IMG/VR virus record: IMGVR_UViG_3300006919_000154 | Coordinates: 1 to 37,704 of that record | From: a virus | Length of the DNA: 37,704 bases | Reading direction: 5' to 3' (one strand) | In this document: positions 7,723 through 15,246 of the stretch, in pieces | Layout: the number at the start of each line of letters is the position of its first letter | How positions within the stretch are numbered: position 1 is the stretch's first letter | Position numbers and translations under genes: made by a program | The notes under the pieces: model-generated | Seen by the model: the letters and a program-made list of their open reading frames with translations, nothing else | Told to the model about the DNA's origin: nothing | Database searches by the model: none

Positions 7723-7748
7723 GGGAACCTAGTTGCAGCTGGGTTCCC
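7723..7748. terminator. Stem-loop with T-tract on the plus strand side
   Basis: A 7-bp stem (GGGAACC at 7723-7729 with GGTTCCC at 7742-7748) encloses a 12-base loop. The run of seven T (7750-7756) follows the hairpin only when read on the plus strand. Read on the coding (minus) strand the hairpin is preceded by A7 and followed by CTATTC, so it is a poor intrinsic terminator for the genes here. It lies in the 86-base gap between two minus-strand genes. Confidence 0.5.
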
Positions 7749-7754
7749 ATTTTT

Positions 7755-8039
7755 TTACCAGTCAAATTCTTCTTTTCTTTTTTCTGTTTCAGATTTTTTA
7801 GGTTCTTCTTTTTTAATAATTACTTTAGGTTGTTCTTTTTGAATTACAACTAAGGTATCTTTTTTAGATTCATTATTTTCTACTTGTGTTTCTATTTGTT
7901 GGAATTCTTCTTTAACCCCAAATAAAGATTCCATATTAGTTACTACTAAACCCCCAGCAGCTGTAATAATTATTCCTATTGTAGTTATAATTTGGTTTTT
8001 GATTTGACTAAAAAACCCACCTTGTTGTTCTTCACTCAT
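7755..8039 (-). CDS. Single-pass membrane protein with Lys/Glu-rich tail
   Basis: The product has 94 residues. A polar start (SEEQQGGFFSQ) is followed by one membrane helix (about 16-36, ending AAGGLVV) and then a long charged tail with many Gln, Glu and Lys and a PKVIIKKEEPKK segment. Such tails often reach across the periplasm in TonB-like or spanin-like proteins, but there is no further match. It starts 3 bases after the lipoprotein stop. A spanin pair (this protein and the neighbouring lipoprotein) is one reading; a role in the secretion module is another. Confidence 0.55.
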   Translation of the reverse strand: MSEEQQGGFFSQIKNQIITTIGIIITAAGGLVVTNMESLFGVKEEFQQIETQVENNESKKDTLVVIQKEQPKVIIKKEEPKKSETEKRKEEFDW

Positions 8040-8042
8040 AAT

Positions 8043-8417
8043 TTATAATTTAGAAAATGCTGTCACACCTATTAATTCATGGTTTTCAGTAGATAACTCT
8101 AATTTATATGAACTTTTTTCTAAAGCATTTACATATATTTTTAAAATATTATCTCCTTCTTTTCCTTGAATTTTTTCTTGAGAAATTAATTCATTATTTA
8201 AACCATGTTTAATTTTTATTCTATATACTCCATCAGCTGGGAGTTTTACATTCATAGCTACTCTATCAGAAACAATAGCACTAGCTAATTTAATTCCTTG
8301 TAGTTCACCTATAAACAATACATCAGGGGTTTCTACTACTGGATCTATAATAAATTCTTCATCTCTTACACATCCTAGTACTAATAATAATACTAATATT
8401 GATATTAATTTTTTCAT
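8043..8417 (-). CDS. Lipoprotein with acidic Bacteroidetes-type export signal
   Basis: The 124-residue product has a type II signal peptide with lipobox LVLGC (Cys16). The residues after Cys are V-R-D-E-E-F, close to the acidic signal that sends lipoproteins to the cell surface in Bacteroidetes. The mature part (about 30-124) looks like one beta-sandwich domain: RIKIKHGLNNELISQE, ILKIYVNALEKSSYKLEL. The stop of the cohesin/dockerin-like gene's neighbour is adjacent: it begins 1 base after the 566-residue gene ends. I recognise no named family. It may anchor the secreted partner on the outer membrane. Confidence 0.7.
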   Translation of the reverse strand: MKKLISILVLLLVLGCVRDEEFIIDPVVETPDVLFIGELQGIKLASAIVSDRVAMNVKLPADGVYRIKIKHGLNNELISQEKIQGKEGDNILKIYVNALEKSSYKLELSTENHELIGVTAFSKL

Positions 8418-8418
8418 A

Positions 8419-10119
8419 CTATTCTATATTAAATTTAATTTTAGTTCCATCTGCTTTAATACCTTCAGTTAGTTTGAAAGTAATTAAACCCGATGTATTT
8501 GTTAAAGTTTCATTAGGGGTAAATAATAATTTATAAGCAATTCCTTTTTTAATAGATATGTTTCCACTTTGGTCTAAAGAACCTATATTAACTTTTGCTT
8601 GGTTTTCTTTATGATTAGCAAAATTAGTCATTTCATTTCCTGTATCAAAGTAAATATCATCTAATGTTAAAATTGTATTATCATAATTTATATTAAATTG
8701 GGTTCCTATTACTCCATCTTCTTGTAAATTAATAGTAAATCTAACTCTATTATCTTCAGTTAGTTCTGATGTAACATCTAAATTAACATTAATAGGGTCT
8801 TTCATAGCATTTGTAGTTACACTCATTCTTGCTTGTGAAGTTGAGTTTTGAGCATAACCACTTCCTTCTGCTGTTGGTGTATAACCATGAGAAAAATCAA
8901 CATCTCCTATTAAAGCATGCCCAAAATTAAATGTTTTAGTAGCATCAGTAGGTTCTATAATAAACTTTTGTCCGAAATAATAGTCATTAGTTGATACACC
9001 TAATTGTTCTACTCTTCCCCAAACGTTTTTAGATCCATTAGTTGAATTAGTAAACCATTCACTTAATCCTTCTACACCTTGTACATGCCCTAAAGCTTGG
9101 TAGGCATCTGTAGGAGTAATATTACCAGTATTATCTAATTCACCCAAAAGGTATTGAATAGGATAATCAAAAGTATTTTGATTTCCAGTATCACCTGGGC
9201 CTCCTCCACCTGTAGCATTTGCTTGTTGGAAAATTATATAGGCATCTGTAATTGTTAATACATCATCTAACCAAGTAGCATTATTGCTTACTTTTATTTC
9301 TACATAATAATTTTGATCTACAATTAAATTACTAGTAATTACTTGTCCATTTGCATCAAAGTTTCCTGTTTCAATTGCATCTCCTGTTTTTCCATTTATT
9401 CCATTAGCATTATATATTGCATAAGTAAAATCAGTTGCATGGTTAGCTTTTGCGGCTGAGTTTAGATTTATTGTTACATTTCCTGCATTTACTCCACTAA
9501 CATTAGATAATGTAATATTTTCTGTACCAGCATTAACATCTAATAATCCAGAACTTGCACTTATATCTTCAAATCTAGCAAAGTTAAGATCAGTAACATT
9601 ATTATAATTAGAATATCCTGTTCCTTGTCTATCTTTAATTTTAAATCTAACATAAACCCAAGGAGTTGAAAGTGGTAAATTAGATGAAGATTGTATAATA
9701 ACCCTAGCTACAGACCAATCTGCAGTAGTGGGGTAAGAATCTCCTCCTCTATTTAACCAACCATATTGGTATTGAAAATCTAAATCATGTTCTGGGTATT
9801 GAACACCTGCATAGCTGGTTAAAGGGTTAAATCTATACCCGTTCCACACTGTCCAAGAATTTTGAACATCCGCAGGAGCTTGATTACCTGGGTCAAATGT
9901 ATGTGAAACATATTCTAATAATTTATTATTCCATTCAAAATCAAAATGGGCAAAATCAGGGGACATTCCACTTCCATTAATCCCTTCAAATTTTACAGTT
10001 ATAGTATCACCTACTACAAATCCATTAGTATCATCATCTATATAGCTGTGACTTAAATATCCTTCTTGTCCTAAGAGGGATAGGGGCAGTAAAATAAAAA
10101 ATAATAATTTTTTAATCAT
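8419..10119 (-). CDS. Large secreted protein with cohesin-like and dockerin-like segments
   Basis: The product has 566 residues and a signal peptide ending in LSLLGQ. Residues about 20-200 look like a cohesin/carbohydrate-binding-type beta-sandwich (FDFEWNNKLLEYVSHTF; PWVYVRFKIKDRQ). Two short segments in the middle share a dockerin-like Ca-binding pattern: LDDVLTITDAYIIFQQ (about 280-296) and LDNTGNITPTDAYQAL (about 327-342), separated by a Gly-rich stretch. Residues about 430-566 form a second cohesin-like domain (VRFTINL, GTQFNINYDNTILTLDDI). All this points to extracellular protein-protein or sugar binding. The ATG overlaps the stop of a 32-codon gene (ATGA). Function in the phage is unknown; adhesion, surface display or tail-fibre-like use are possible. 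Confidence 0.7.
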   Translation of the reverse strand: MIKKLLFFILLPLSLLGQEGYLSHSYIDDDTNGFVVGDTITVKFEGINGSGMSPDFAHFDFEWNNKLLEYVSHTFDPGNQAPADVQNSWTVWNGYRFNPLTSYAGVQYPEHDLDFQYQYGWLNRGGDSYPTTADWSVARVIIQSSSNLPLSTPWVYVRFKIKDRQGTGYSNYNNVTDLNFARFEDISASSGLLDVNAGTENITLSNVSGVNAGNVTINLNSAAKANHATDFTYAIYNANGINGKTGDAIETGNFDANGQVITSNLIVDQNYYVEIKVSNNATWLDDVLTITDAYIIFQQANATGGGGPGDTGNQNTFDYPIQYLLGELDNTGNITPTDAYQALGHVQGVEGLSEWFTNSTNGSKNVWGRVEQLGVSTNDYYFGQKFIIEPTDATKTFNFGHALIGDVDFSHGYTPTAEGSGYAQNSTSQARMSVTTNAMKDPINVNLDVTSELTEDNRVRFTINLQEDGVIGTQFNINYDNTILTLDDIYFDTGNEMTNFANHKENQAKVNIGSLDQSGNISIKKGIAYKLLFTPNETLTNTSGLITFKLTEGIKADGTKIKFNIE

Positions 10120-10214
10120 TTTTTCATGTGTTTAGTTAATCCTGGGTACATACTATATCCTATTTTTGTTAGCCAGTTATCAACTTTAATTAATACTCGT
10201 TTTAATTTTTTCAT
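10116..10214 (-). CDS. 32-residue coupled basic microprotein
   Basis: A frame from ATG (10212-10214) to TGA (10116-10118) encodes MKKLKRVLIKVDNWLTKIGY and 12 further residues ending in HMKK. Its start overlaps the upstream gene's stop (ATGA), and its own stop overlaps the start of the 566-residue secreted protein (ATGA). Such double coupling is unlikely by chance and supports translation. The product is an amphipathic basic helix with no known family. It may serve mainly to couple translation of the flanking secreted proteins. Confidence 0.6.
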   Translation of the reverse strand: MKKLKRVLIKVDNWLTKIGYSMYPGLTKHMKK

Positions 10215-10690
10215 AATTTTAATTTGTCAATAAGTTGTTCACATACTTTTTTAAGGGCACTTGACACTCCTACTTGAGAAAACTTACCTCCATCATCTAT
10301 TATTAAAGTAGATACAGAAATAGATTTAGAAGTACCTTTTGCTACTACTTCCTTAATTATCTCTCCATCTACTATTAATCTTGCTCCTGCTACAATTTGT
10401 GTTATATCAACTTGACGTCCATATACAGCAAATTGTGCACTATTATTCTTTACATCAAAATAAAGTAATTCGACTTTAATGCTTTTTAGTGCATTATCAT
10501 CTAAATAATAATCTCTATCTTGGATAATTTCTTCTAGGATATTTTTTACACCAAAAGCCAAGTCACGGTTACCCGCAAAAGGGCCCATAACAATGTTATT
10601 GGTAACTTCTTCTATCTTTATAGTTTCTTGGCTATAAAGGTTCATACCCAAAAATAGGGTAATTAGACATAGTAATTTCATATTTAACAT
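10211..10690 (-). CDS. Secreted (signal-peptide) protein of unknown family, curli-module neighbour
   Basis: The first ATG (10688-10690) follows an A-rich leader and is my start choice; a TTG at 10705 and an ATG at 10681 are alternatives, and the latter gives the neatest signal peptide (MKLLCLITLFLGMNLYSQ). The mature part of about 135 residues mixes strands and helices: IVAGARLIVDGEIIKEVVAKGTS, a strand-rich middle, then a C-terminal amphipathic helix. The general look recalls small outer-membrane-associated proteins such as YajG- or LpoB/CsgG-related folds, but I cannot assign a family. It opens the envelope module, downstream of a terminator and an inverted repeat. Confidence 0.6.
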   Translation of the reverse strand: MLNMKLLCLITLFLGMNLYSQETIKIEEVTNNIVMGPFAGNRDLAFGVKNILEEIIQDRDYYLDDNALKSIKVELLYFDVKNNSAQFAVYGRQVDITQIVAGARLIVDGEIIKEVVAKGTSKSISVSTLIIDDGGKFSQVGVSSALKKVCEQLIDKLKL

Positions 10691-10738
10691 TTTTGCTAAA
10701 TACAACTATTAAAAAAACTTTTGATATAAAATTTAGAA

Positions 10739-10756
10739 GTACTGTTGCAGCAGTAC
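10739..10756. promoter_or_regulatory. Inverted repeat upstream of the secretion module, possible operator
   Basis: GTACTG at 10739-10744 is the exact inverse complement of CAGTAC at 10751-10756, with a 6-base spacer. It lies about 50 bases upstream of the first gene of the envelope module and just below the terminator of the preceding unit. This is where a regulator-binding site or start of a transcription unit would be expected. Binding is inferred from symmetry and place only. Confidence 0.35.
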
Positions 10757-10768
10757 GGGTATACATAT

Positions 10769-10794
10769 AAAAAAGGGGACGCTTGGCGACCCCT
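10769..10794 (-). terminator. Rho-independent terminator after the nucleotide module
   Basis: On the minus strand AGGGG-T-CGC, loop CAA, GCG-T-CCCCT forms an 8-bp stem with one T/T mismatch, followed at once by six T. It lies 26 bases after the stop of the 76-residue membrane protein gene and separates the replication/nucleotide genes from the secretion module. The 115-base gap 10706-10820 holds this element and the inverted repeat. Confidence 0.85.
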
Positions 10795-10820
10795 CTTTTG
10801 GTTAAGTTTTCTATAAGTTC

Positions 10821-11051
10821 TTATTTTTTAAGAATATGATAGAGAACAAATGCGCCTACTAAACCGAGTAGACCTTCAGCACTTAGTGATCCTAAAATTC
10901 CCATAATATTATCTACTACTGAGATGTTAGGCCAGAAAGGAATGTTAGCTCCTTTAAATAGTACTTCTAGTACTACTCCTAGTGCAATTAAACTTACACC
11001 TATTTGTGTTAGGTGATCAGCCCAAGAACCAATTTTCTTTAATAAATCCAT
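10821..11051 (-). CDS. Small two-helix membrane protein
   Basis: The product has 76 residues: a short amphipathic start (MDLLKKIGSWADHL), a hydrophobic helix at about 15-33, a loop with NIPFWPNISVVDN, and a second Gly/Leu-rich helix at about 50-73 ending in HILKK. No family is recognised. It is the last gene before the terminator. A weaker copy of the ATATTTAT element lies about 53 bases upstream, at 11104-11116 inside the NrdA stop region, so it may be made separately from the nucleotide-reductase genes. Confidence 0.6.
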   Translation of the reverse strand: MDLLKKIGSWADHLTQIGVSLIALGVVLEVLFKGANIPFWPNISVVDNIMGILGSLSAEGLLGLVGAFVLYHILKK

Positions 11052-11119
11052 AATTAAAAGATTAAGTTATACAATAAAATAACTCCGGATTTTAGGCAAT
11101 TGCATAATATAAATATGAA

Positions 11120-12835
11120 TTATCCATCACAAGACACACAATCTGCCATTCTTGAACCAAGATCACCTTTTATCACACTATCAGTTCTTAGGTAATATAA
11201 TGTTTTTACTCCAAGTTTCCACGCTTCTAAATGCACTTGATTTATCCATTTTGGTGAATCATTAGGATCAAATGACAGATTCAGAGATTGAGTTTGGTCA
11301 ATATATTGTTGTCTTATCGCAGCTTGTCGTATAAGTTCTAATTGATTTATTTCAGAAAACGTTAAAAATAATTCTTTTTCATCAGGAGATAGAATATTAT
11401 CTGGGAGATTTTGTACGGATCCTCCATCTTGTAGCATTTGATCCCACCATTTATCTTTATCCTCTCCTTTTTCAGTTAACAGTGCTTGTAATACTTTATT
11501 TTTTCTAATAAATGTACCTTTTGCACCATTAAAAGTATAAATGTTTGCGGGTAAAGGTTCAATACCTGCACTAATACCCCCACAAATAACAGAATTAGAA
11601 ACTGTAGGAGCAATTGCTAATAAATGTGTATTTCTCATACCTGTACCTCTACACCATATAGGTTCTCCATATTCAACAGCTAAATCACGAGATGCTCTTT
11701 CTGCTTTATTTCTTATGTCTGAGAATATATTATGGGTATGAGCTGTTGAAGCAATAGAATTAAATGGTAATCCTTTTTGTTGTAAGAATGTATGCCACCC
11801 CATTACTCCTAAACCTAATGCTCTACCTTTTCTAGCATGATTATTGGTTCTTCTTAGTGAATCTCTACCATTAGATTTATCAATAAATTCTTGCATTACA
11901 CCATCTAAAAACCAAGTAGCTAATTCTACAGTATCTGTATCTTTCCACTCTTCATATTTAGCTAGATTTAAAGACGATAAACAACAAATAAAACTATGTT
12001 CTTCATCTGTAAATAAAGTAATCTCAGAACAAATGTTTGTCATTGTTACATTTAAGTTATTTAAACGATAAGCAATAGGATTATCTTTATTAACATTATC
12101 CTTATACATGATATAAGGTTCACCTGTCTCCATTCTTGCTTTTAAAATAGTAGCCCAAGTATTCATTGCGTCAGCATCTCTAGCTTCTAATTTACGCATA
12201 AAAGAATCATCTACAACTACACATTGATGTAGATTTAAACACTGTCTATTTGGGTCTCCTTTAGGTCTTCTAATTTGTAAAAACTCATCAATATCTGGGT
12301 GATTAATATCTAGGTTTACAGATGCAGCACCTCTTCTTACATTTCCCTGATTTGTAGCAATAATTGCAGAATCATAAATTTTACACCATGGTACTACCCC
12401 TTCAGATTTTCCATTTCCTGAGATGGTAGTTCCACGTGGTCTAATACGGGATACACTAATACCTACACCCCCGCCAGATGCAGTTAATTTCATTAGTTCT
12501 GCGTTAGTTAAACCGATTCCACGTATAGAATCAGGTGTATCTACACCAAAACAAGAAATAGGTAAACCTCGGTCTGTTCCCATATTTGATAAAACAGGTG
12601 ATGCTAAACCTACCCATCCTTTCCAAAATAACTTAAAAAATTTAGGAGAAAGTTCTGGTTTTTTTAATCTATTAGCTGCGGCGTCCGCAACTCGTTTATA
12701 GGCTTTTCTAACATCTTCTCCGGGAAGTAAATATCCTTTAGATACTGTAGCTAAAGAAATTTCATCCATCCATTCAGGATATTGTTTACCAAGTTCCCAA
12801 TTTGTATAATCTACTTGTAATGCGTTGTTTTCCAT
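11120..12835 (-). CDS. nrdA: Ribonucleoside-diphosphate reductase alpha subunit, class Ia
   Basis: NrdA reduces ribonucleoside diphosphates to deoxy forms using a cysteine radical. The 571-residue protein has the active-site cysteine pair partner in PISCFG (Cys95), the N-x-C-x-E catalytic motif (Asn267, Cys269, Glu271), Cys284/285 after it, the TVSNSVICGG and GIEP loop, the Tyr pair in TLYYLRT for radical transfer, and a C-terminal CVSC redox pair. It is much shorter than the Escherichia coli enzyme (about 760) because there is no N-terminal ATP-cone, so dATP feedback inhibition at that site is expected to be absent. It follows nrdB by 3 bases. Confidence 0.95.
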   Translation of the reverse strand: MENNALQVDYTNWELGKQYPEWMDEISLATVSKGYLLPGEDVRKAYKRVADAAANRLKKPELSPKFFKLFWKGWVGLASPVLSNMGTDRGLPISCFGVDTPDSIRGIGLTNAELMKLTASGGGVGISVSRIRPRGTTISGNGKSEGVVPWCKIYDSAIIATNQGNVRRGAASVNLDINHPDIDEFLQIRRPKGDPNRQCLNLHQCVVVDDSFMRKLEARDADAMNTWATILKARMETGEPYIMYKDNVNKDNPIAYRLNNLNVTMTNICSEITLFTDEEHSFICCLSSLNLAKYEEWKDTDTVELATWFLDGVMQEFIDKSNGRDSLRRTNNHARKGRALGLGVMGWHTFLQQKGLPFNSIASTAHTHNIFSDIRNKAERASRDLAVEYGEPIWCRGTGMRNTHLLAIAPTVSNSVICGGISAGIEPLPANIYTFNGAKGTFIRKNKVLQALLTEKGEDKDKWWDQMLQDGGSVQNLPDNILSPDEKELFLTFSEINQLELIRQAAIRQQYIDQTQSLNLSFDPNDSPKWINQVHLEAWKLGVKTLYYLRTDSVIKGDLGSRMADCVSCDG

Positions 12836-12838
12836 ATT

Positions 12839-13825
12839 TTAAAATAATGCTGCTGCGTCCCAGTTTTGAACACCTTTTGAATAATTTGTAACTCTATTTG
12901 CAAAGAAATCTGTATGTTGTTTTCCAGCTGATAAACTATCAAACCATTTCATTCTTTGTACTGCTTCTTTATCTATTCCATTTACAATAGGTCCATATCC
13001 TAAATCACCCATTTTAGTATTTACTCTATGTTTAATAAAAGATACTAAATCATATTTTGAACATCCTTCTAAATCACCCATTTCATAAACTTTATCAATA
13101 AAATCTAATTCAAGTTTTAACGAAAGCAAAGCTGCTTCTTCAACTTGTTGTTTTAATTCGGGAGTATTCAATTCTGGGTGTTCTTTTAGAAGTGTTCTAA
13201 ATAACCAACAACCTGCATCTGAGTGGAGTGATTCATCTCTGATAGACCATTCTACTATTTGGCCTACTCCTTTAAGTAAATTTCTAAGTTTAAAAGATAA
13301 TAAAATTGCAAATGAAGAAAATAAATTTACACCTTCTGTAAATGCGGAAAAAATAGCTAAGGATTTAGCTCTTTCATGCCAATCAGCAGTTCCATCATGA
13401 TTATCTCTTACATTCATTAAGGTTTCGATTTTAGCCATTGTAGTTTCATCTTCTAAAAATTCACTAAAATCATCTAACCCTAATTCTTCATTAAGTAAAG
13501 AATAAGCTTCGGCATGAATAGTTTCGAAAGCACCAAATGTAACAGCCATTTTGATTACTTCGGGTTTTCTAAACCATTTTGTAACTAAAGATGACCAATA
13601 ATCATTTACTACAGTTTCAGTTTGAGCAAAACCTTTTAAAATAGAACCAATTATATTTTTTTCAGTAGCATTTAAATTTTGTTTCCAATCATTAACATCT
13701 GACATCATAGGCACTTCAGTATGTAACCAATGAGCTTGTTGTTGTTTCATCCAATAATCGTGTGCCTCTGGATATTCGAAAGGTTTATAAACTACACGTT
13801 CCTGCAATAATGATTTTTTTGCCAT
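12839..13825 (-). CDS. nrdB: Ribonucleoside-diphosphate reductase beta subunit (diiron, class Ia)
   Basis: NrdB carries the diiron-tyrosyl radical that starts catalysis in NrdA. In the 328-residue product the metal ligands are visible: Glu70 (QTETVVNDYW), Glu101 and His104 (ETIHAEAY), Glu164 (FTEGVNLF), Glu198 and His201 (RDESLH). Tyr108, four residues after His104, stands where the radical tyrosine of E. coli NrdB is. All ligands are present, so an ordinary metal-dependent enzyme is expected. It precedes nrdA by 3 bases and follows the helicase gene by 23, supplying dNTPs for phage replication. Confidence 0.95.
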   Translation of the reverse strand: MAKKSLLQERVVYKPFEYPEAHDYWMKQQQAHWLHTEVPMMSDVNDWKQNLNATEKNIIGSILKGFAQTETVVNDYWSSLVTKWFRKPEVIKMAVTFGAFETIHAEAYSLLNEELGLDDFSEFLEDETTMAKIETLMNVRDNHDGTADWHERAKSLAIFSAFTEGVNLFSSFAILLSFKLRNLLKGVGQIVEWSIRDESLHSDAGCWLFRTLLKEHPELNTPELKQQVEEAALLSLKLELDFIDKVYEMGDLEGCSKYDLVSFIKHRVNTKMGDLGYGPIVNGIDKEAVQRMKWFDSLSAGKQHTDFFANRVTNYSKGVQNWDAAALF

Positions 13826-13848
13826 TTTTTTAAATTAATAAGTTAAAA

Positions 13849-15246
13849 TTATTTTTTAGTAAAACTAAAAACATCGTCATAAACCTCCTTGTACTTATTC
13901 TGCATGCTTCTTTTGGTGTAGGAATCTACATCATCATATTCATTAGATTTAGTTTTAGGGGCATAAGTTTGATCTTCACTTTCTATATTAGGATTATAAG
14001 GATGAACTTCAAAATGACCTGTTGAAGTATCAGCATACGCTGAAAAAGTAAGTCCATCCATACCATATCGGTTTTTCATAATGTGAAGTCTTCCGGTTTT
14101 GTTGACTTTGTCTTCTTTTTTTCTTGATAAAGACATAGCAAAATCTGATATCATTAGCTTATCATATGAACCAGCTGCTTTGTCTCCCTCTATTATTTCA
14201 TCATTTGCACCAGCACGGTTAACCTGTGATACAGACCAAATAGGAATATCTAGTTGTTTAGCTAACCCTTTAGTGCTAGTATAAATATCATCAATTTCGT
14301 CCTTACGTTCACGATTTTTTCTTTTTGATGAAAGTAAATCAACATAATCAATAATTACCAAATCCGCTTTAATCCCCATACCTTCAACTTTTTTAATATG
14401 AGATTCAATTGTTGACATAGTTGCACGTCCAGTTGGGAACTCTTTAATAATAAGTTGACCAGGAAGTTGAGGAATTAATTCTTCAACTTTTTCTTTATAA
14501 TGAGAAAGTTCTCTAACATCGATTTGAGTAAAGAAAGCGTCATATCTCTTACCAACATAATCTTCACCTAATTCTAAAGTATAATGTAAAACATTATATC
14601 CTAATCTAACAGCATATCCCCCTAATGCTACAAGAGTCCATGATTTACCCCCTCCAGGACTACCAAAGATAAGACCAAAATCTCCGTTTCCAAGTCCACC
14701 TTGTAATAAGTTATTAATAGGTTCCCAAGGGGTTGATATAGTTGTTCTTGAATTTTCTCTATAACGTTCTTCAATATCTTTGTTATATTCATGACCTATG
14801 TTTTTATCTTGACCTGCTTTTAAAGAATTATCTATAATACTTCTAATTCCATCATAATCCCCGGCTTTAAGTAAATCAACAGAAGTCATTAAAGCTTTTT
14901 TTAATTGTTGGTTTTTACAGAAATTAGTAAATTCTTCCTGGACATATTCTAAATCTTCATCTGAGGAAACATAAGCTAATTTTAATTGTTCTTTAATAGC
15001 AATTTGTAATACTTCATTATCTACTTTTTGTAATTCAACTTTTAATACTTCTAATGAAGGGGTAGTATGGTATTTGTCATAATATTTTAAAATCTCTTTA
15101 ATAGCCCATTTATGAGCACTTTGATCAAAGTATTCTTCACTAATAATATCATGGATATTAACTAAAAATTCTTTATGAGTTAATAATGACGATAATACCT
15201 TAATCTGAAAATCGTGTCCGTATTGATTTAATGTTTGTAATGTCAT
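13849..15246 (-). CDS. Replicative DNA helicase, DnaB/gp41 type
   Basis: The 465-residue protein is a hexameric 5'-3' helicase of the RecA fold. An N-terminal helical domain (about 1-150) includes the DnaB-like opening (ALS-type helix and EEYFDQ). Walker A is GSPGGGKS at 195-202 and Walker B is ADLVIIDYVDLL with Asp300. A VSQVNRAG segment (sensor/arginine region) and SYDKLMISDFAMSL follow. The C-terminus is acidic and polar. Its ATG shares one base with the stop of the 5'-3' exonuclease (TAATG). It would unwind the fork for the family A polymerase. No primase domain is visible, so a separate primase must lie elsewhere or come from the host. Confidence 0.92.
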   Translation of the reverse strand: MTLQTLNQYGHDFQIKVLSSLLTHKEFLVNIHDIISEEYFDQSAHKWAIKEILKYYDKYHTTPSLEVLKVELQKVDNEVLQIAIKEQLKLAYVSSDEDLEYVQEEFTNFCKNQQLKKALMTSVDLLKAGDYDGIRSIIDNSLKAGQDKNIGHEYNKDIEERYRENSRTTISTPWEPINNLLQGGLGNGDFGLIFGSPGGGKSWTLVALGGYAVRLGYNVLHYTLELGEDYVGKRYDAFFTQIDVRELSHYKEKVEELIPQLPGQLIIKEFPTGRATMSTIESHIKKVEGMGIKADLVIIDYVDLLSSKRKNRERKDEIDDIYTSTKGLAKQLDIPIWSVSQVNRAGANDEIIEGDKAAGSYDKLMISDFAMSLSRKKEDKVNKTGRLHIMKNRYGMDGLTFSAYADTSTGHFEVHPYNPNIESEDQTYAPKTKSNEYDDVDSYTKRSMQNKYKEVYDDVFSFTKK

